Assembly: GCF_032460525.1 (NCBI RefSeq)
Contig: NZ_CP135963.1
Location: 248,001 to 312,000, forward strand
Direction of reading: 5' to 3'
Length of the DNA: 64,000 bases
DNA from: Geodermatophilus sp. DSM 44513
GTDB taxonomy: Bacteria > Actinomycetota > Actinomycetes > Mycobacteriales > Geodermatophilaceae
The translations under genes were made by a program, and so were the position numbers. A model generated the notes under the pieces. It saw nothing but the letters and a program-made list of their open reading frames with translations. It made no database searches and was not told the origin of the DNA. Of the stretch, positions 33,247 through 43,810 are shown one piece after another (position 1 is the first letter of the stretch; every line of letters starts with the position of its first letter).

Positions 33247-33540
33247 ATGACCGCAGCACCCGCGACCGCTCGGCCGCTGGACGCCACCTTCACCGCCCCG
33301 ATCCGCAGGGACGGCGCGTTCCCCACCTACCTGGAGCTGCCGGGCTCCGCGGAGCTGCTGGGCACCCGGCGGGCCGTCAAGGTCACCGGGACCCTGGACG
33401 GCCACCCCTTCCAGGCCACCCTGATGCCCTCCGGCACGGGCCCGCACTGGCTGCCGCTGCGGGCCGCCCTGTGCCGGGCCATCGGCAAGGCCGACGCCGG
33501 TGAGCAGGTCGCCGTGCGGCTGCAGCAGCGGCTCAGCTGA
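33247..33540 (+). CDS. DUF1905 domain protein (copy 2)
   Basis: A 97-aa paralog of the gene at 30786, with LDATFTAPIRRDGAFPTYLE, VKVTGTLDGHPFQATLMP and the C-terminal AIGKADAGEQVAVRLQQRLS. GCAGGAGG lies just before ATG 33247. Its stop overlaps, tail to tail, the stop of the large fusion gene through the palindromic CTCAGCTGA. Function is unknown. Confidence 0.75.
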   Translation: MTAAPATARPLDATFTAPIRRDGAFPTYLELPGSAELLGTRRAVKVTGTLDGHPFQATLMPSGTGPHWLPLRAALCRAIGKADAGEQVAVRLQQRLS

Positions 33541-36298
33541 GAGGGCGGGGGCGGGGAGCGGGGAGCTGTTGCCGCGCCCGGCGGGCGATGCGCGCGGCGA
33601 CGACACCGGCGGCGTGGCCGTCGTCGACGTTGCTCACCACGACGCCCGGTGCCGACGAGGTCAGCACCGCCAGCAGCGCGCCGAGCCCGCCGAACGAGCC
33701 GGGCCGCCCGGCGGAGGTCGGGACGGCCACGACCGGCACGTCGGTCAGCGCGCCGAGCAGGCCGGCCAGCGCGGCGTCCTGGCCCGCGACGACGACCAGG
33801 CAGTCGACGTCGTCGGGCAGCACCCCGGCGGGGGGACCGGTGCGGGACGGGCCGGCGCCCACGTCGTCCACCCGGACCACCGCGGTGCCGGCGACGCGGG
33901 CGGCGAAGGCGGCCTCCGCGGCCACCGTGCGGTCGCCGCCGGTCCCGCACAGCACGCCGATCCGGCCGGCCGGCTCGGGCAGCGGCCCGACCGCCGCGGA
34001 CATCGAGGCGGCGTCGACCGTCGTGCAGGCGTGGTGCTCGCCGGCCAGCGCGACCAGCGTCTCGGGCGCGGCCCCGACGACGACGGCCGGTCGGTCGGGG
34101 AACTGCCGGCGCGCGGTGCGGACCAGGGCCAGCACCTGCTCGGTGCTGCGGCCGGTGCCCCGGACGACGTCGGGCGCGCCCGGCACCGCCCGCGCCGGCG
34201 CGGGCGGCGTGGCGGGCGCTGCGGCGGGCGGCGGCAGCGGGGCCAGGGTGGGTTCCGCGGGGCTGCCCAGGCCCAGCGGCGGGTCGGCGGGCTCCACGAG
34301 GAGCGGCGCGAAACCGCCGGTCGCACCGGCGGGGTCGTCCGGGGCGGACCCGTCCGTCACGGGCGTCTGGGCCACCGGCGCACCGACCGCGGCGCGGGTC
34401 TGGGTCGCTGCCGGCAGCCGGACGACGCGGTCCCGGCCGCTGCGCTTGGCGTCGTAGAGCACCCCGTCGGCGGCGGCGAACAGGGTGCGCCGGTCGTCGC
34501 CCAGGGTGGCCGAGGCGATGCCGGCGCTGATCGTGACCGGGACCGGCAGGCCGAGCGCGGACCAGTCGGTGCCGGTCACGGCGCGGCGGCAGCGTTCCAG
34601 GGCGTGCTCGGCCTGCTCGGCGGTGGTGTCGGGCAGCAGCACGACGAACTCGTCGCCGGCCCAGCGGCACACCTCGTCGGTGTCGCGGCACCCGGCCACC
34701 AGCACCTCGGCGACCCGGCGCAGCACCTCGTCGCCGCCGGCGTGGCCCACGGCGTCGTTGACCTCCTTGAACCGGTCGACGTCCACCACGGCCAGCGCGA
34801 TCGCCGTGCCGTCGGCCAGCAGCCCGTCGAGCCGGGCCTCGGCGTAGCGCCGGTTGGGCAGGTGGGTGAGCGGGTCCTCGTAGACCTGCCGGCGCAGCTG
34901 CCCGGCGGCCCGCTCGGTCTCCAGCAGGCTCTTGCGGCGGCCGAACAGCTCCACCCAGCGGGTGCGCCGCTCGTCGACCCGGTCCAGCTCGTCGGTCAGG
35001 TAGGCCTGCAGGTAGGGCAGGGCGCGGCCGGCGTCGTCGCGTTCGGCGTGCAGGGTGCACAGCTCGCGCAGCGCGGCGCGGCGCACCCGCGGGAGGCCGT
35101 GCTCGGTGGCCGCCGCGAGCGCCCGGGTCAGGTGCTCGTCGGCGCCGCCGCCGTCGCCCTGCCGACGCAGCGCGCGGCCGAGCGCGAGCAGCGCCGTGGC
35201 CTCCAGCGCCCGGTCGTACCCGCCGGCGACGCGGACGGCGGCGCGCAGCGGGCCCACCGCCGAGGCGTGCTCGCCGGAGCCGGCCAGGGCCCAGCCGTGC
35301 ACGACCTGGGCGGCCACCACCGCCTCGGCGGCCTCCGGCGGCAGCAGTGCCAGCGCCTGCTCGGCCAGCGCCCGGGCCTCGGCGAAGTGCGGCGTGGCCG
35401 CCGCGGGGTCCCCGTCGTCGAGCAGCGCCTCCCCGAGCTCGGCGCACAACTCGCCCAGGGAGCCGGCGGCACGGGCGACGAGCACGTCGGCGTCGCCCTC
35501 CTCGGGGCGCAGCGCGCCGGGGACGGCGGCGGCGGCCACCGCGGTCTCGTGCGCCCGCCGCTGGTAGTCCAGGGCCAGCGGCATCAGCTCCAGGTCGGCG
35601 AGCACGCCGGCCAGGGTGGACAGGGTCTGCACCAGCAGCGCCGACGGCGGCAGCGCCGGCTCCAGCAGGCTGGCGGCCTCCACCGCCTCGTCCATGGCGG
35701 CGTCGACGCGGCGGGACAGCAGCTCGATGCGGGCGTGCCGGGCCAGCCCCGCGGCCCGCTGCAGCCCGTCCTCGGTGGCGTCGAAGGAGGCCTTCGCGGA
35801 GCGGACCAGGGCGATGGCCAGCGCGGCGTGCGACGCGGACCCGTCCTGCGGGTCGCCGTCCCCCGTGCCGGCCGGCAGGCCGTCGATGAGCGCGGCGACG
35901 CCCGCGTGCAGGTCCAGGGCGACTGCGGGGTCCGGCCCGGCCGCGGGCTGCACCGGGTCGCCGACCAGCGTGAAGCCGGCCTGCCGCAGCCGGCGCACGA
36001 GCAGCTCGGCGCGCAGCGTGTCCGCCCACGCCCGGTCCAGGTCGGCCGGCCGGTCGGCGCCGTCGCCCGGGGACGCCGCCACGTAGGGGGAGGAGTCGGT
36101 GCCGACGCCGGCCAGCAGCTGCTCGGCGTCGTCGAGCTGCCCGTTGGTCAGGGCGGCGGTCACCCGGTGGTACAGGGCTCCCGGGGGCACCAGCGCACTG
36201 TGCCCCCCGGTCCCGGCGGAGTCGAGGACCGTCCGGGGGGCACGCCGGGGGCCCGGTGCCCGTGCGTCACAGCCGTCCCACCGGCGCTGCACCGTCAC
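33533..36298 (-). CDS. TPR-GGDEF diguanylate cyclase fused to a LarB/PurE-like domain
   Basis: A 921-aa protein with three parts in one uninterrupted frame. Residues ~30-460 are helical TPR-like repeats (PHFAEARALAEQALALLP, GRALPYLQAYLTDELD). Residues ~465-620 are a GGDEF domain with AGDEF at 547-551 and an I-site RDTD just upstream, so it is probably an active cyclase. After an Ala/Pro linker, residues ~700-915 resemble LarB, the PurE-fold carboxylase of nickel-pincer cofactor synthesis (GTGRSTEQV, GRIGVLCGTG, PVVAVPTSAGRPGSFGGLGA). The conserved LarB cysteine is Ser882 (LTSSAPG in place of NSCAPG). GTG 36298 overlaps the upstream stop. No larC or larE is nearby. Confidence 0.8.
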   Translation of the reverse strand: MTVQRRWDGCDARAPGPRRAPRTVLDSAGTGGHSALVPPGALYHRVTAALTNGQLDDAEQLLAGVGTDSSPYVAASPGDGADRPADLDRAWADTLRAELLVRRLRQAGFTLVGDPVQPAAGPDPAVALDLHAGVAALIDGLPAGTGDGDPQDGSASHAALAIALVRSAKASFDATEDGLQRAAGLARHARIELLSRRVDAAMDEAVEAASLLEPALPPSALLVQTLSTLAGVLADLELMPLALDYQRRAHETAVAAAAVPGALRPEEGDADVLVARAAGSLGELCAELGEALLDDGDPAAATPHFAEARALAEQALALLPPEAAEAVVAAQVVHGWALAGSGEHASAVGPLRAAVRVAGGYDRALEATALLALGRALRRQGDGGGADEHLTRALAAATEHGLPRVRRAALRELCTLHAERDDAGRALPYLQAYLTDELDRVDERRTRWVELFGRRKSLLETERAAGQLRRQVYEDPLTHLPNRRYAEARLDGLLADGTAIALAVVDVDRFKEVNDAVGHAGGDEVLRRVAEVLVAGCRDTDEVCRWAGDEFVVLLPDTTAEQAEHALERCRRAVTGTDWSALGLPVPVTISAGIASATLGDDRRTLFAAADGVLYDAKRSGRDRVVRLPAATQTRAAVGAPVAQTPVTDGSAPDDPAGATGGFAPLLVEPADPPLGLGSPAEPTLAPLPPPAAAPATPPAPARAVPGAPDVVRGTGRSTEQVLALVRTARRQFPDRPAVVVGAAPETLVALAGEHHACTTVDAASMSAAVGPLPEPAGRIGVLCGTGGDRTVAAEAAFAARVAGTAVVRVDDVGAGPSRTGPPAGVLPDDVDCLVVVAGQDAALAGLLGALTDVPVVAVPTSAGRPGSFGGLGALLAVLTSSAPGVVVSNVDDGHAAGVVAARIARRARQQLPAPRPRPLS

Positions 36299-37950
36299 GG
36301 CCCGCCCTCCCCGCCGGCCCGGGAGCCCGGGGCGCGCACCCGGTTGCGGCCCCCGCGCTTGGCGGTGAACAGGTGCAGGTCCGCGGCGTCGAACAGCGAG
36401 CGCCAGCCCAGCGGCTCGCCGTCCCCGGCGTGCGCGGTGGCCACGCCGATGCTCACGGTCACCGGCTCGGGCAGCGCGAGCTCGCCCCAGTCCGCCTCGG
36501 CCACGGCGGCGCGCAGCCGGTCCACGGCGACCAGCGCCTGGGTCTCGGTCGCCGTCGGCAGCACGACGAGGAACTCGTCCCCGGCCCACCGGTACACCTC
36601 GTCGCCGGTGCGGCTGTGCTCGCGCAGCAGCTCGGCCACCCGGCGCAGCACCGCGTCGCCGTGCGAGTGGGAGGTGTCGTCGTTGACCTCCTTGAACCGG
36701 TCGACGTCGACCACGGCCAGGGACACCGGCCCGACCCCGCCGCGCAGGGCACCCAGCCGGCGCTCGGCGCTGCGCCGGTTGCCCAGCCCGGTGAGCGGGT
36801 CCTCGAGGGCCGCCCGGCGCAGGTGCGCGGTGTGCCGCTCGGCCTCGCGCAGCCGGCTGCGCCGCACGAACAGCTCCGCCCACAGCTCCCGGCCCCGCGC
36901 GTGCGCGCGGCCGGTGTCGGCGCGGTAGGCCTCCAGCCAGTGCAGCGCCTCGGCCGGTCGGCCCAGCGCCGCGGTGCCCTGGCCCAGCTCCAGCAGGCAC
37001 TGGCGGTAGCGGCGGCGGTCGCCGCTGGCGGCGAAGGCCCCGGCGGCGTCGACCAGCAGGTCGGTGGCCTCCGCGTCGTGCCCGCCGCCGGCCCGTGCCC
37101 GGGCCAGCCGGGTCAGCACGCGGGCCAGCACCAGGTCGGTGTAGCCGCGCAGCCAGGTCCCGCCGTCCCGGTGCACCCGGCGGTGCACCCGGCGCAGAGG
37201 GCCCAGCGCCTCCTCGACGTCGCCGCCACCGGCCATCGCCCACGCCTGGACGACGTCGAGCAGCTCCTGCTCACCGGGCCTCGGCTCCCGGTCGAGGGCG
37301 CGGGCGCGCTCCGCGCACTCCACCGCGGTGGCGGCCAGCGCCCGGGCGTCCGCGGTCCGGTCGCGCCGGTGCAGCGTGTGGGCCAGCTCGGCGTGCTGCT
37401 GGGCGCACAGCTGCAGCAGCCGCCACCGGTCCGCGACACCGGGCAGCTCGTCGGCGACCCGGGAGCCCGCCACCGCCTGCGCGACCGCGAGCTCCTCCAG
37501 GTCCAGGGCGGCCAGCGTCAGCGACAGCCACAGGTGGGCCTGGTGCAGGGCGCGGGACGGGCCGTCGGCCGCGGCCGCCTCGGCCAGCAGCCCCGCGTCG
37601 ACGGCCAGCAGCATCGCCGCGTCGACGTGGTCGGCGGACACCTCGACCGAGGCCAGGTGGGCCAGGGCCAGCGCGGTCCACGCATCCGGCGGGCAGCCGT
37701 CCAGGGCGTCCCGGGCGGCGGCGACCCCGGCCGCCACCGCCGCACGCTCGCCGTCGACCAGGCCGCGCCGGGCGGCCAGCGCGTGCCGCCAGGCCGTCCA
37801 GCGCGGGTCGGCCACGGCGTCCAGCGCCGCCGTCGCCCGGTCGTGCTCGGCGGTGAACGCGGCCGGGTCGTCCCGGTCACCGGCGGCGAGCAGACGCCAC
37901 AGCGCACCCTCGAGGTCACCGTCGGTGAGGTGCTCCGGGCCGGGTGTCAC
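36295..37950 (-). CDS. TPR-GGDEF diguanylate cyclase
   Basis: A 551-aa cytosolic protein. The first ~370 residues are helical repeats (HWLEAYRADTGRAHARGREL near the end). The GGDEF domain follows the marker LEDPLTGLGNRRSAERRL, with AGDEF at 456-460 and an I-site RTGD five residues before. GTG 37950 has GGAGGGGA upstream. Its stop overlaps the GTG of the fusion gene by 4 bases, and the two proteins share architecture and sequence (AVVDVDRFKEVND in both), so they arose by duplication and are co-expressed. The input signal is unknown. Confidence 0.85.
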   Translation of the reverse strand: MTPGPEHLTDGDLEGALWRLLAAGDRDDPAAFTAEHDRATAALDAVADPRWTAWRHALAARRGLVDGERAAVAAGVAAARDALDGCPPDAWTALALAHLASVEVSADHVDAAMLLAVDAGLLAEAAAADGPSRALHQAHLWLSLTLAALDLEELAVAQAVAGSRVADELPGVADRWRLLQLCAQQHAELAHTLHRRDRTADARALAATAVECAERARALDREPRPGEQELLDVVQAWAMAGGGDVEEALGPLRRVHRRVHRDGGTWLRGYTDLVLARVLTRLARARAGGGHDAEATDLLVDAAGAFAASGDRRRYRQCLLELGQGTAALGRPAEALHWLEAYRADTGRAHARGRELWAELFVRRSRLREAERHTAHLRRAALEDPLTGLGNRRSAERRLGALRGGVGPVSLAVVDVDRFKEVNDDTSHSHGDAVLRRVAELLREHSRTGDEVYRWAGDEFLVVLPTATETQALVAVDRLRAAVAEADWGELALPEPVTVSIGVATAHAGDGEPLGWRSLFDAADLHLFTAKRGGRNRVRAPGSRAGGEGGP

Positions 37951-37998
37951 GCATCCCCTCCACGACGGTGTGCGAGCACGGGCCCACCCGACCCGCTC

Positions 37999-38010
37999 TA
38001 CCCTCACCGG
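37999..38010 (+). promoter_or_regulatory. Probable leaderless promoter of pheA
   Basis: TACCCT (37999-38004) lies 6 bases before the GTG start and no Shine-Dalgarno sequence is present, which suits a -10 element giving a leaderless transcript. serS shows the same arrangement. Confidence 0.45.
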
Positions 38011-38940
38011 GTGACCGGGACGACGCGGTACGCCTACCTGGGGCCCGAGGGTACCTTCACCGAGTCCGCCCTGATCAGCGCCGTCGGGCCCGCCGAGGGG
38101 GTCCGCCGGCCCACCGCCGGGGTGCCGGCCGCGCTGGCCGCCGTCCGCTCCGGGGACGCCGACGCCGCGCTCGTCCCGCTGGAGAACTCCGTCGAGGGCT
38201 CGGTGCCCGCGACCATGGACGGCCTGGCCGACGGTGCCCCGCTGCTGGTCACCCGCGAGGTGTTCCTGACCGTCTCCTTCGTCCTGGCCGGACGCCCCGG
38301 GACGACGCTGCCCGCCGTCCGCTCGGTGGCCAGTCACCCGCACGCGCTGGCGCAGACCGCCGGCACGCTCGCCCGGCTGCTGCCCGGCGTGGTCCCGCTG
38401 CCGGCCACCTCCACCGCGGAGGCCGCCCGGCAGGTCGCCGCCGGCGAGCACGACGCCGCGGTCTGCGCGCCGATCGCCGCGGAGCGCTACGGGCTGACCG
38501 TGCTGGCCGACGACGTCGCCGACCACCCCGGCGCGGTCACCCGCTTCGTGCTGGTCGCCCCGCCCGGCCCGCTCCCCGCGCCGACGGGCAACGACAAGAC
38601 CTCGCTGGTCGCCGTCGTCGGGGACCGCACCGGCGCGCTGCTGGACCTGCTGACGGAGTTCGCCGTCCGCGGCATCAGCCTGACCCGCATCGAGTCGCGG
38701 CCGACCCGCGAGCGGCTGGGCGTCTACTCCTTCTCCCTCGACTGCGAGGGCCACGTGGCCGACGCGCGGGTGGGGGAGGCCCTGTCGGCGCTGCACCGGG
38801 TGTGCGACGAGCTGCGCTTCCTCGGCTCCTACCCGCGTGCCGACGGCCGGGAGAACAGGCCGGTCACCGCGGTGTCGACCGACGCGGCCTTCGGCGAGGC
38901 CGGCGACTGGCTGCAGCAGGTGCGCGCCGGCCGGGTGTGA
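38011..38940 (+). CDS. pheA: Prephenate dehydratase
   Basis: Converts prephenate to phenylpyruvate in phenylalanine synthesis. The 309-aa protein has the PDT domain from YLGPEGTFTESAL through VPLENSVEGSV to the catalytic TRF motif in GAVTRFVLV. A C-terminal ACT domain (about 195-270) carries GALL and the ESRP phenylalanine-binding motif (RIESRPTRERLG), so feedback inhibition is expected. GTG 38011 lacks a ribosome site and is probably leaderless. It ends one base before the convergent MMPL gene. Nearness to serS is common in actinobacteria. Confidence 0.93.
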   Translation: MTGTTRYAYLGPEGTFTESALISAVGPAEGVRRPTAGVPAALAAVRSGDADAALVPLENSVEGSVPATMDGLADGAPLLVTREVFLTVSFVLAGRPGTTLPAVRSVASHPHALAQTAGTLARLLPGVVPLPATSTAEAARQVAAGEHDAAVCAPIAAERYGLTVLADDVADHPGAVTRFVLVAPPGPLPAPTGNDKTSLVAVVGDRTGALLDLLTEFAVRGISLTRIESRPTRERLGVYSFSLDCEGHVADARVGEALSALHRVCDELRFLGSYPRADGRENRPVTAVSTDAAFGEAGDWLQQVRAGRV

Positions 38941-41058
38941 TCACCGCGAGGAGGCGGGCTCGAGCTCCCGCTCGCGCTCCGGCTCCCTCCGGCGGCGGGC
39001 CAGCCGGCTGGGCCACCAGGTGCGGTCGCCGATCAGCGCCACCGCCGCCGGCACGACCAGCGAGCGGACCACGAAGGTGTCCAGCAGGACGCCGAAGCCG
39101 ACCAGGAACGCCAGCTGCACGAGGAACAGCAGCGGCAGCACCGACAGCGCGCCGAACGTCGCGGCCAGCACCAGCCCCGCGGAGGTGATCACCCCGCCGG
39201 TGACCGCCAGCGCCCGCAGCACGCCCTCGCGGGTGCCGTGCGCGAGCGACTCCTCCCGGGCGCGGGTCATCAGGAAGATGTTGTAGTCGATCCCCAGCGC
39301 GACGAGGAAGACGAAGGCGATCAGGAGGATGGTCGGGTCGCTGCCGGGGAACCCGAAGACGCCGTCGAACAGCAGCGCGGCCACGCCCACCGTCGCCCCG
39401 ACGCTGAGCACGACCGTGGCGACCAGCAGCAGCGGCGCCAGCAGCGAGCGCAGCAGCAGCGCCAGCACGACGGTGACCACCGCCAGCACGCTGGGCACGA
39501 TCACCCGCAGGTCGCGCGCCGCGGTCTCCCGGGTGTCGAGGTTGGTGGCGGTGTCGCCGCCGACCAGGGCGGCGGGGTCGGCGGCGTCCAGCGTGCTGCG
39601 CAGCCGCTGCACCACCTCCACCGCCTCGGTGCTGTCCGCCGGGACGGCGAGCACCACGTCCAGCCGGACGAGCCCGTCCACCACCACCGGCGCTGCCCCC
39701 GGCTGCGGCGGGCCCTGCGCGCCGGTGAACGGGACGACGGTCGCCACGCCCTCGGTGGCCGCGGCCGCCTCGGCCACCGCCGGCGCCGTCGCCTCCGGGG
39801 TGACGACCACGGTGGGGCTGCCGGAGCCGGCGTCGAAGTGGCGGGCGAGCGCCTCCTGGCCGTCGACGCCGTTGGACTCGCCCTGGATGACCTCGGAGAA
39901 CGTCGTCCCGGCCGCGTCGTAGGTCGGGGCGAAGACGGCGGCGGCCAGCAGCCCCAGCACACTCAGGGCGAGCACCCGGCGGGGACGGCGGCCGACCAGG
40001 GCGGCCACCCGCTGCCACCCCCGGCCCTGCGGCGGCTCGACGCCGTACTGCGGGCGGAACGGCCAGAACGCCGCCCGGCCGAGCAGGGTGAGCGCGGCGG
40101 GCAGGAACGTCAGGGCGGCGACGATGGACAGGGTCACGCTCACCGCCGAGATCGGCCCGAGCCCCCGGTTGCCGGCCAGGTCGGACAGCAGCAGGCACAG
40201 CACGCCGAGGACGACGGTCGCGCCGGAGGCCACGATCGGCTCCCAGGACCGGCGCAGCGCCGTCCGCATCGCGGTGTACTTCGACTCCTCGTGGCGCAGC
40301 TCCTCGCGGAAGCGGGCGACCAGCAGCAGGCCGTAGTCGGTGGCCGCGCCCACGACCAGGATCGAGGCGATGCCCTGGCTCTGGCCGTTGACGGTGATCA
40401 CCCCGTTGTCGGCCAGCAGGAAGGCGACGGCGTTACCCGCGGTGAGCGCCAGGCCCGCGGTGCCGATGACCAGGAACGGCAGGATCGGGCTGCGGTAGAC
40501 GACCAGCAGGATGACCAGCACGACGCCGAACGCGGCCAGGAGCAGCAGCCCGTCGATGCCCTCGAAGGCCTTGCCGAAGTCGGCGAAGATGCCGGCCGGC
40601 CCGGTGACGTAGGCGTCGGTGCCCTCGACGGCGATGGCCGCGCGGATCTCGTCGACCAGCGGGCCGAGCTCGTCGCCGAGGTCGGGGACCAGCGGGAGGA
40701 GGACCTGCACCGCCTCGCCGTCCTGCGACGGGACCGGCGGGCTGGGCTGGCCGGCGAGGTAGCCGGCGTCCTCGGCGATGCGGGCGGCCTCCTGCGTCCG
40801 CTCGCCGACGGCCTGCAGCACGGCGGGGTCCAGCTGCCCGTCGCCCTCCCAGAGCAGGACGGCGGGGATGGCCTGCACCGGCGAGAAGCCCTGCTGCAGG
40901 TCGGCCACCTGCGTGGACTCCGCGCTGTCGGGGAGGAACGCGGCGGTGTCGTTCTCCTGCAGCCCGGTCAGCTGCCCGCTGAGCGCGCCGAGGGGGCCGG
41001 CACCGGCGAACCAGACCAGCAGGACGAGTGCGGGGAGGATCCAGCGCCAGCGACCCAT
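38941..41058 (-). CDS. MMPL-family (RND) transporter
   Basis: An RND-type exporter of 705 aa with two repeats of one plus five helices. It carries the conserved proton-relay Asp-Tyr pairs in VVGAATDYGLLLVARFREEL and in FLVALGIDYNIFLM, as in MmpL3. The large extracytoplasmic domains follow helices 1 and 7. It lacks the long C-terminal tail of MmpL3. GAGGGAAACCACC precedes the ATG. The divergent MarR gene and a dyad between them suggest induction by a lipid or drug-like ligand. The cargo may be a lipid, siderophore or drug. Confidence 0.85.
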   Translation of the reverse strand: MGRWRWILPALVLLVWFAGAGPLGALSGQLTGLQENDTAAFLPDSAESTQVADLQQGFSPVQAIPAVLLWEGDGQLDPAVLQAVGERTQEAARIAEDAGYLAGQPSPPVPSQDGEAVQVLLPLVPDLGDELGPLVDEIRAAIAVEGTDAYVTGPAGIFADFGKAFEGIDGLLLLAAFGVVLVILLVVYRSPILPFLVIGTAGLALTAGNAVAFLLADNGVITVNGQSQGIASILVVGAATDYGLLLVARFREELRHEESKYTAMRTALRRSWEPIVASGATVVLGVLCLLLSDLAGNRGLGPISAVSVTLSIVAALTFLPAALTLLGRAAFWPFRPQYGVEPPQGRGWQRVAALVGRRPRRVLALSVLGLLAAAVFAPTYDAAGTTFSEVIQGESNGVDGQEALARHFDAGSGSPTVVVTPEATAPAVAEAAAATEGVATVVPFTGAQGPPQPGAAPVVVDGLVRLDVVLAVPADSTEAVEVVQRLRSTLDAADPAALVGGDTATNLDTRETAARDLRVIVPSVLAVVTVVLALLLRSLLAPLLLVATVVLSVGATVGVAALLFDGVFGFPGSDPTILLIAFVFLVALGIDYNIFLMTRAREESLAHGTREGVLRALAVTGGVITSAGLVLAATFGALSVLPLLFLVQLAFLVGFGVLLDTFVVRSLVVPAAVALIGDRTWWPSRLARRRREPERERELEPASSR

Positions 41059-41068
41059 GGTGGTTTCC

Positions 41069-41099
41069 CTCGACGATCGATAATCTCGGCGATCGAGAG
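41069..41099. promoter_or_regulatory. Operator-like dyad between MMPL and MarR genes
   Basis: Two CGATCG palindromes (41074-41079 and 41090-41095) sit 16 bp apart inside an imperfect inverted repeat running from CTCGACGATCG to CGATCGAGAG. The site is in the 85-bp divergent region and is a fair MarR operator candidate. Confidence 0.55.
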
Positions 41100-41143
41100 G
41101 TTAGGCCCGGGGGTCTCGATGGCGCAAGCGCGGGAGGTGTCGG

Positions 41144-41602
41144 GTGGACGACGACCAGCGGCAGGACGTCGCGCTCCTGCTGCGCCGGCTGAGCCTGGAC
41201 CTGGACGCCGTCGGACAGCGGTTCGCCGCACTGCACGGGCTCGGGCGCACCGACTGCCGGGCACTGGTGGCGATCATGGACGCCGCCCGTCGGGGGGAGG
41301 CGCTGACCGCCGGTGCGCTCGGCCGCACCGTCGACCTCAGCTCGGCGTCGGTGACCGCGCTGGTCGACCGGCTGGAGCGGGTCGGGCACGTGCGCCGGGT
41401 GCGCGACGCCGACGACCGGCGCCGGGTCACCCTGGAGATCTCACCGAGCGCGATGGCCGCCGGCGTGGAGTTCTTCGGCGGGCTCAACCGCGACCTGCTG
41501 GCCGCGATGGCGGCCCACCCGGACGAGGAGCTGGCCGTCGTGCACCGGTTCCTGACGGAGATGTCCGACGTCATCTCCCGCCACGCCCACGGTGGCGGCT
41601 GA
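41144..41602 (+). CDS. MarR-family transcriptional regulator
   Basis: A 152-aa regulator. The DNA-binding helix region is GALGRTVDLSSASVTALVDR and the wing is VRDADDRRRVTLEISP, with the conserved DxRR pattern. It is divergent from the MMPL exporter and likely its repressor. The GTG at 41144 follows GGAGGTGTCGG. Confidence 0.82.
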   Translation: MDDDQRQDVALLLRRLSLDLDAVGQRFAALHGLGRTDCRALVAIMDAARRGEALTAGALGRTVDLSSASVTALVDRLERVGHVRRVRDADDRRRVTLEISPSAMAAGVEFFGGLNRDLLAAMAAHPDEELAVVHRFLTEMSDVISRHAHGGG

Positions 41603-41604
41603 CC

Positions 41605-41934
41605 TCAGAGGTAGAGGCCGGTGGACTCCTCGATCCGCTCGGCCGCCACGGCGTGCACGTCCCGCTCGCGCAGGATGATCAGCTCCTCGCCGTGCACCTC
41701 GACCTCGTGCTGGTCCTCGGGGCTGAACAGCACCTGGTCGCCGACCTTCACCTGGCGGACGCCGGCACCGACGCCGCGCGCCTCGCCCCAGGCCAGCCGC
41801 TTGGCCACCTGCGCCGTCGCCGGGATGAGGATGCCGCCGGTGGACCGCCGCTCGCCGTCCTCCCGCCGCAGCGCGACCAGGACGCGGTCGTGCAGCATCT
41901 TGATCGGCAGCCCGCTGCCCTTGCCCTCAGCCAC
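41605..41934 (-). CDS. GroES-family co-chaperonin-like protein
   Basis: A 109-aa protein of the GroES fold: MLHDRVLVALRREDGERRSTGG at the start of the fold (the mobile loop follows as GGILIPATAQVAKR), then KVGDQVLFSPEDQHEVEVHG and ELIILRERDVHAV. It differs from canonical GroES in the mobile loop and carries about 11 extra N-terminal residues from GTG 41934; ATG 41899 would be the short form. There is no groEL next to it. It is probably the divergent second co-chaperonin seen in many actinobacteria, whose partner is not proven. Confidence 0.78.
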   Translation of the reverse strand: MAEGKGSGLPIKMLHDRVLVALRREDGERRSTGGILIPATAQVAKRLAWGEARGVGAGVRQVKVGDQVLFSPEDQHEVEVHGEELIILRERDVHAVAAERIEESTGLYL

Positions 41935-41960
41935 GATTGCGCACGTTACGCGGACCGGCG

Positions 41961-41987
41961 TGACCGCCTTTATCGCGATATGGGCGG

Positions 41988-41990
<3 letters not shown>
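41961..41990. promoter_or_regulatory. 30-bp dyad upstream of the GroES-like gene
   Basis: Outer arms TGACCGCC (41961-41968) and GGCGGTCA (41983-41990) are perfect inverses, and the centre is the palindrome TATCGCGATA (41971-41980). It begins inside the stop of the metallopeptidase gene and precedes the GroES-like start by 26 bases. It is not the CIRCE consensus. It may act as an operator, a terminator or both. Confidence 0.5.

Positions 41991-43810
<1,820 letters not shown>

Noticed and set aside
33533..34200. A nickel-pincer (lar) cofactor biosynthesis locus
   Set aside because: Only a LarB-like domain is present, with the catalytic Cys replaced; no larC or larE homolog is in the window.
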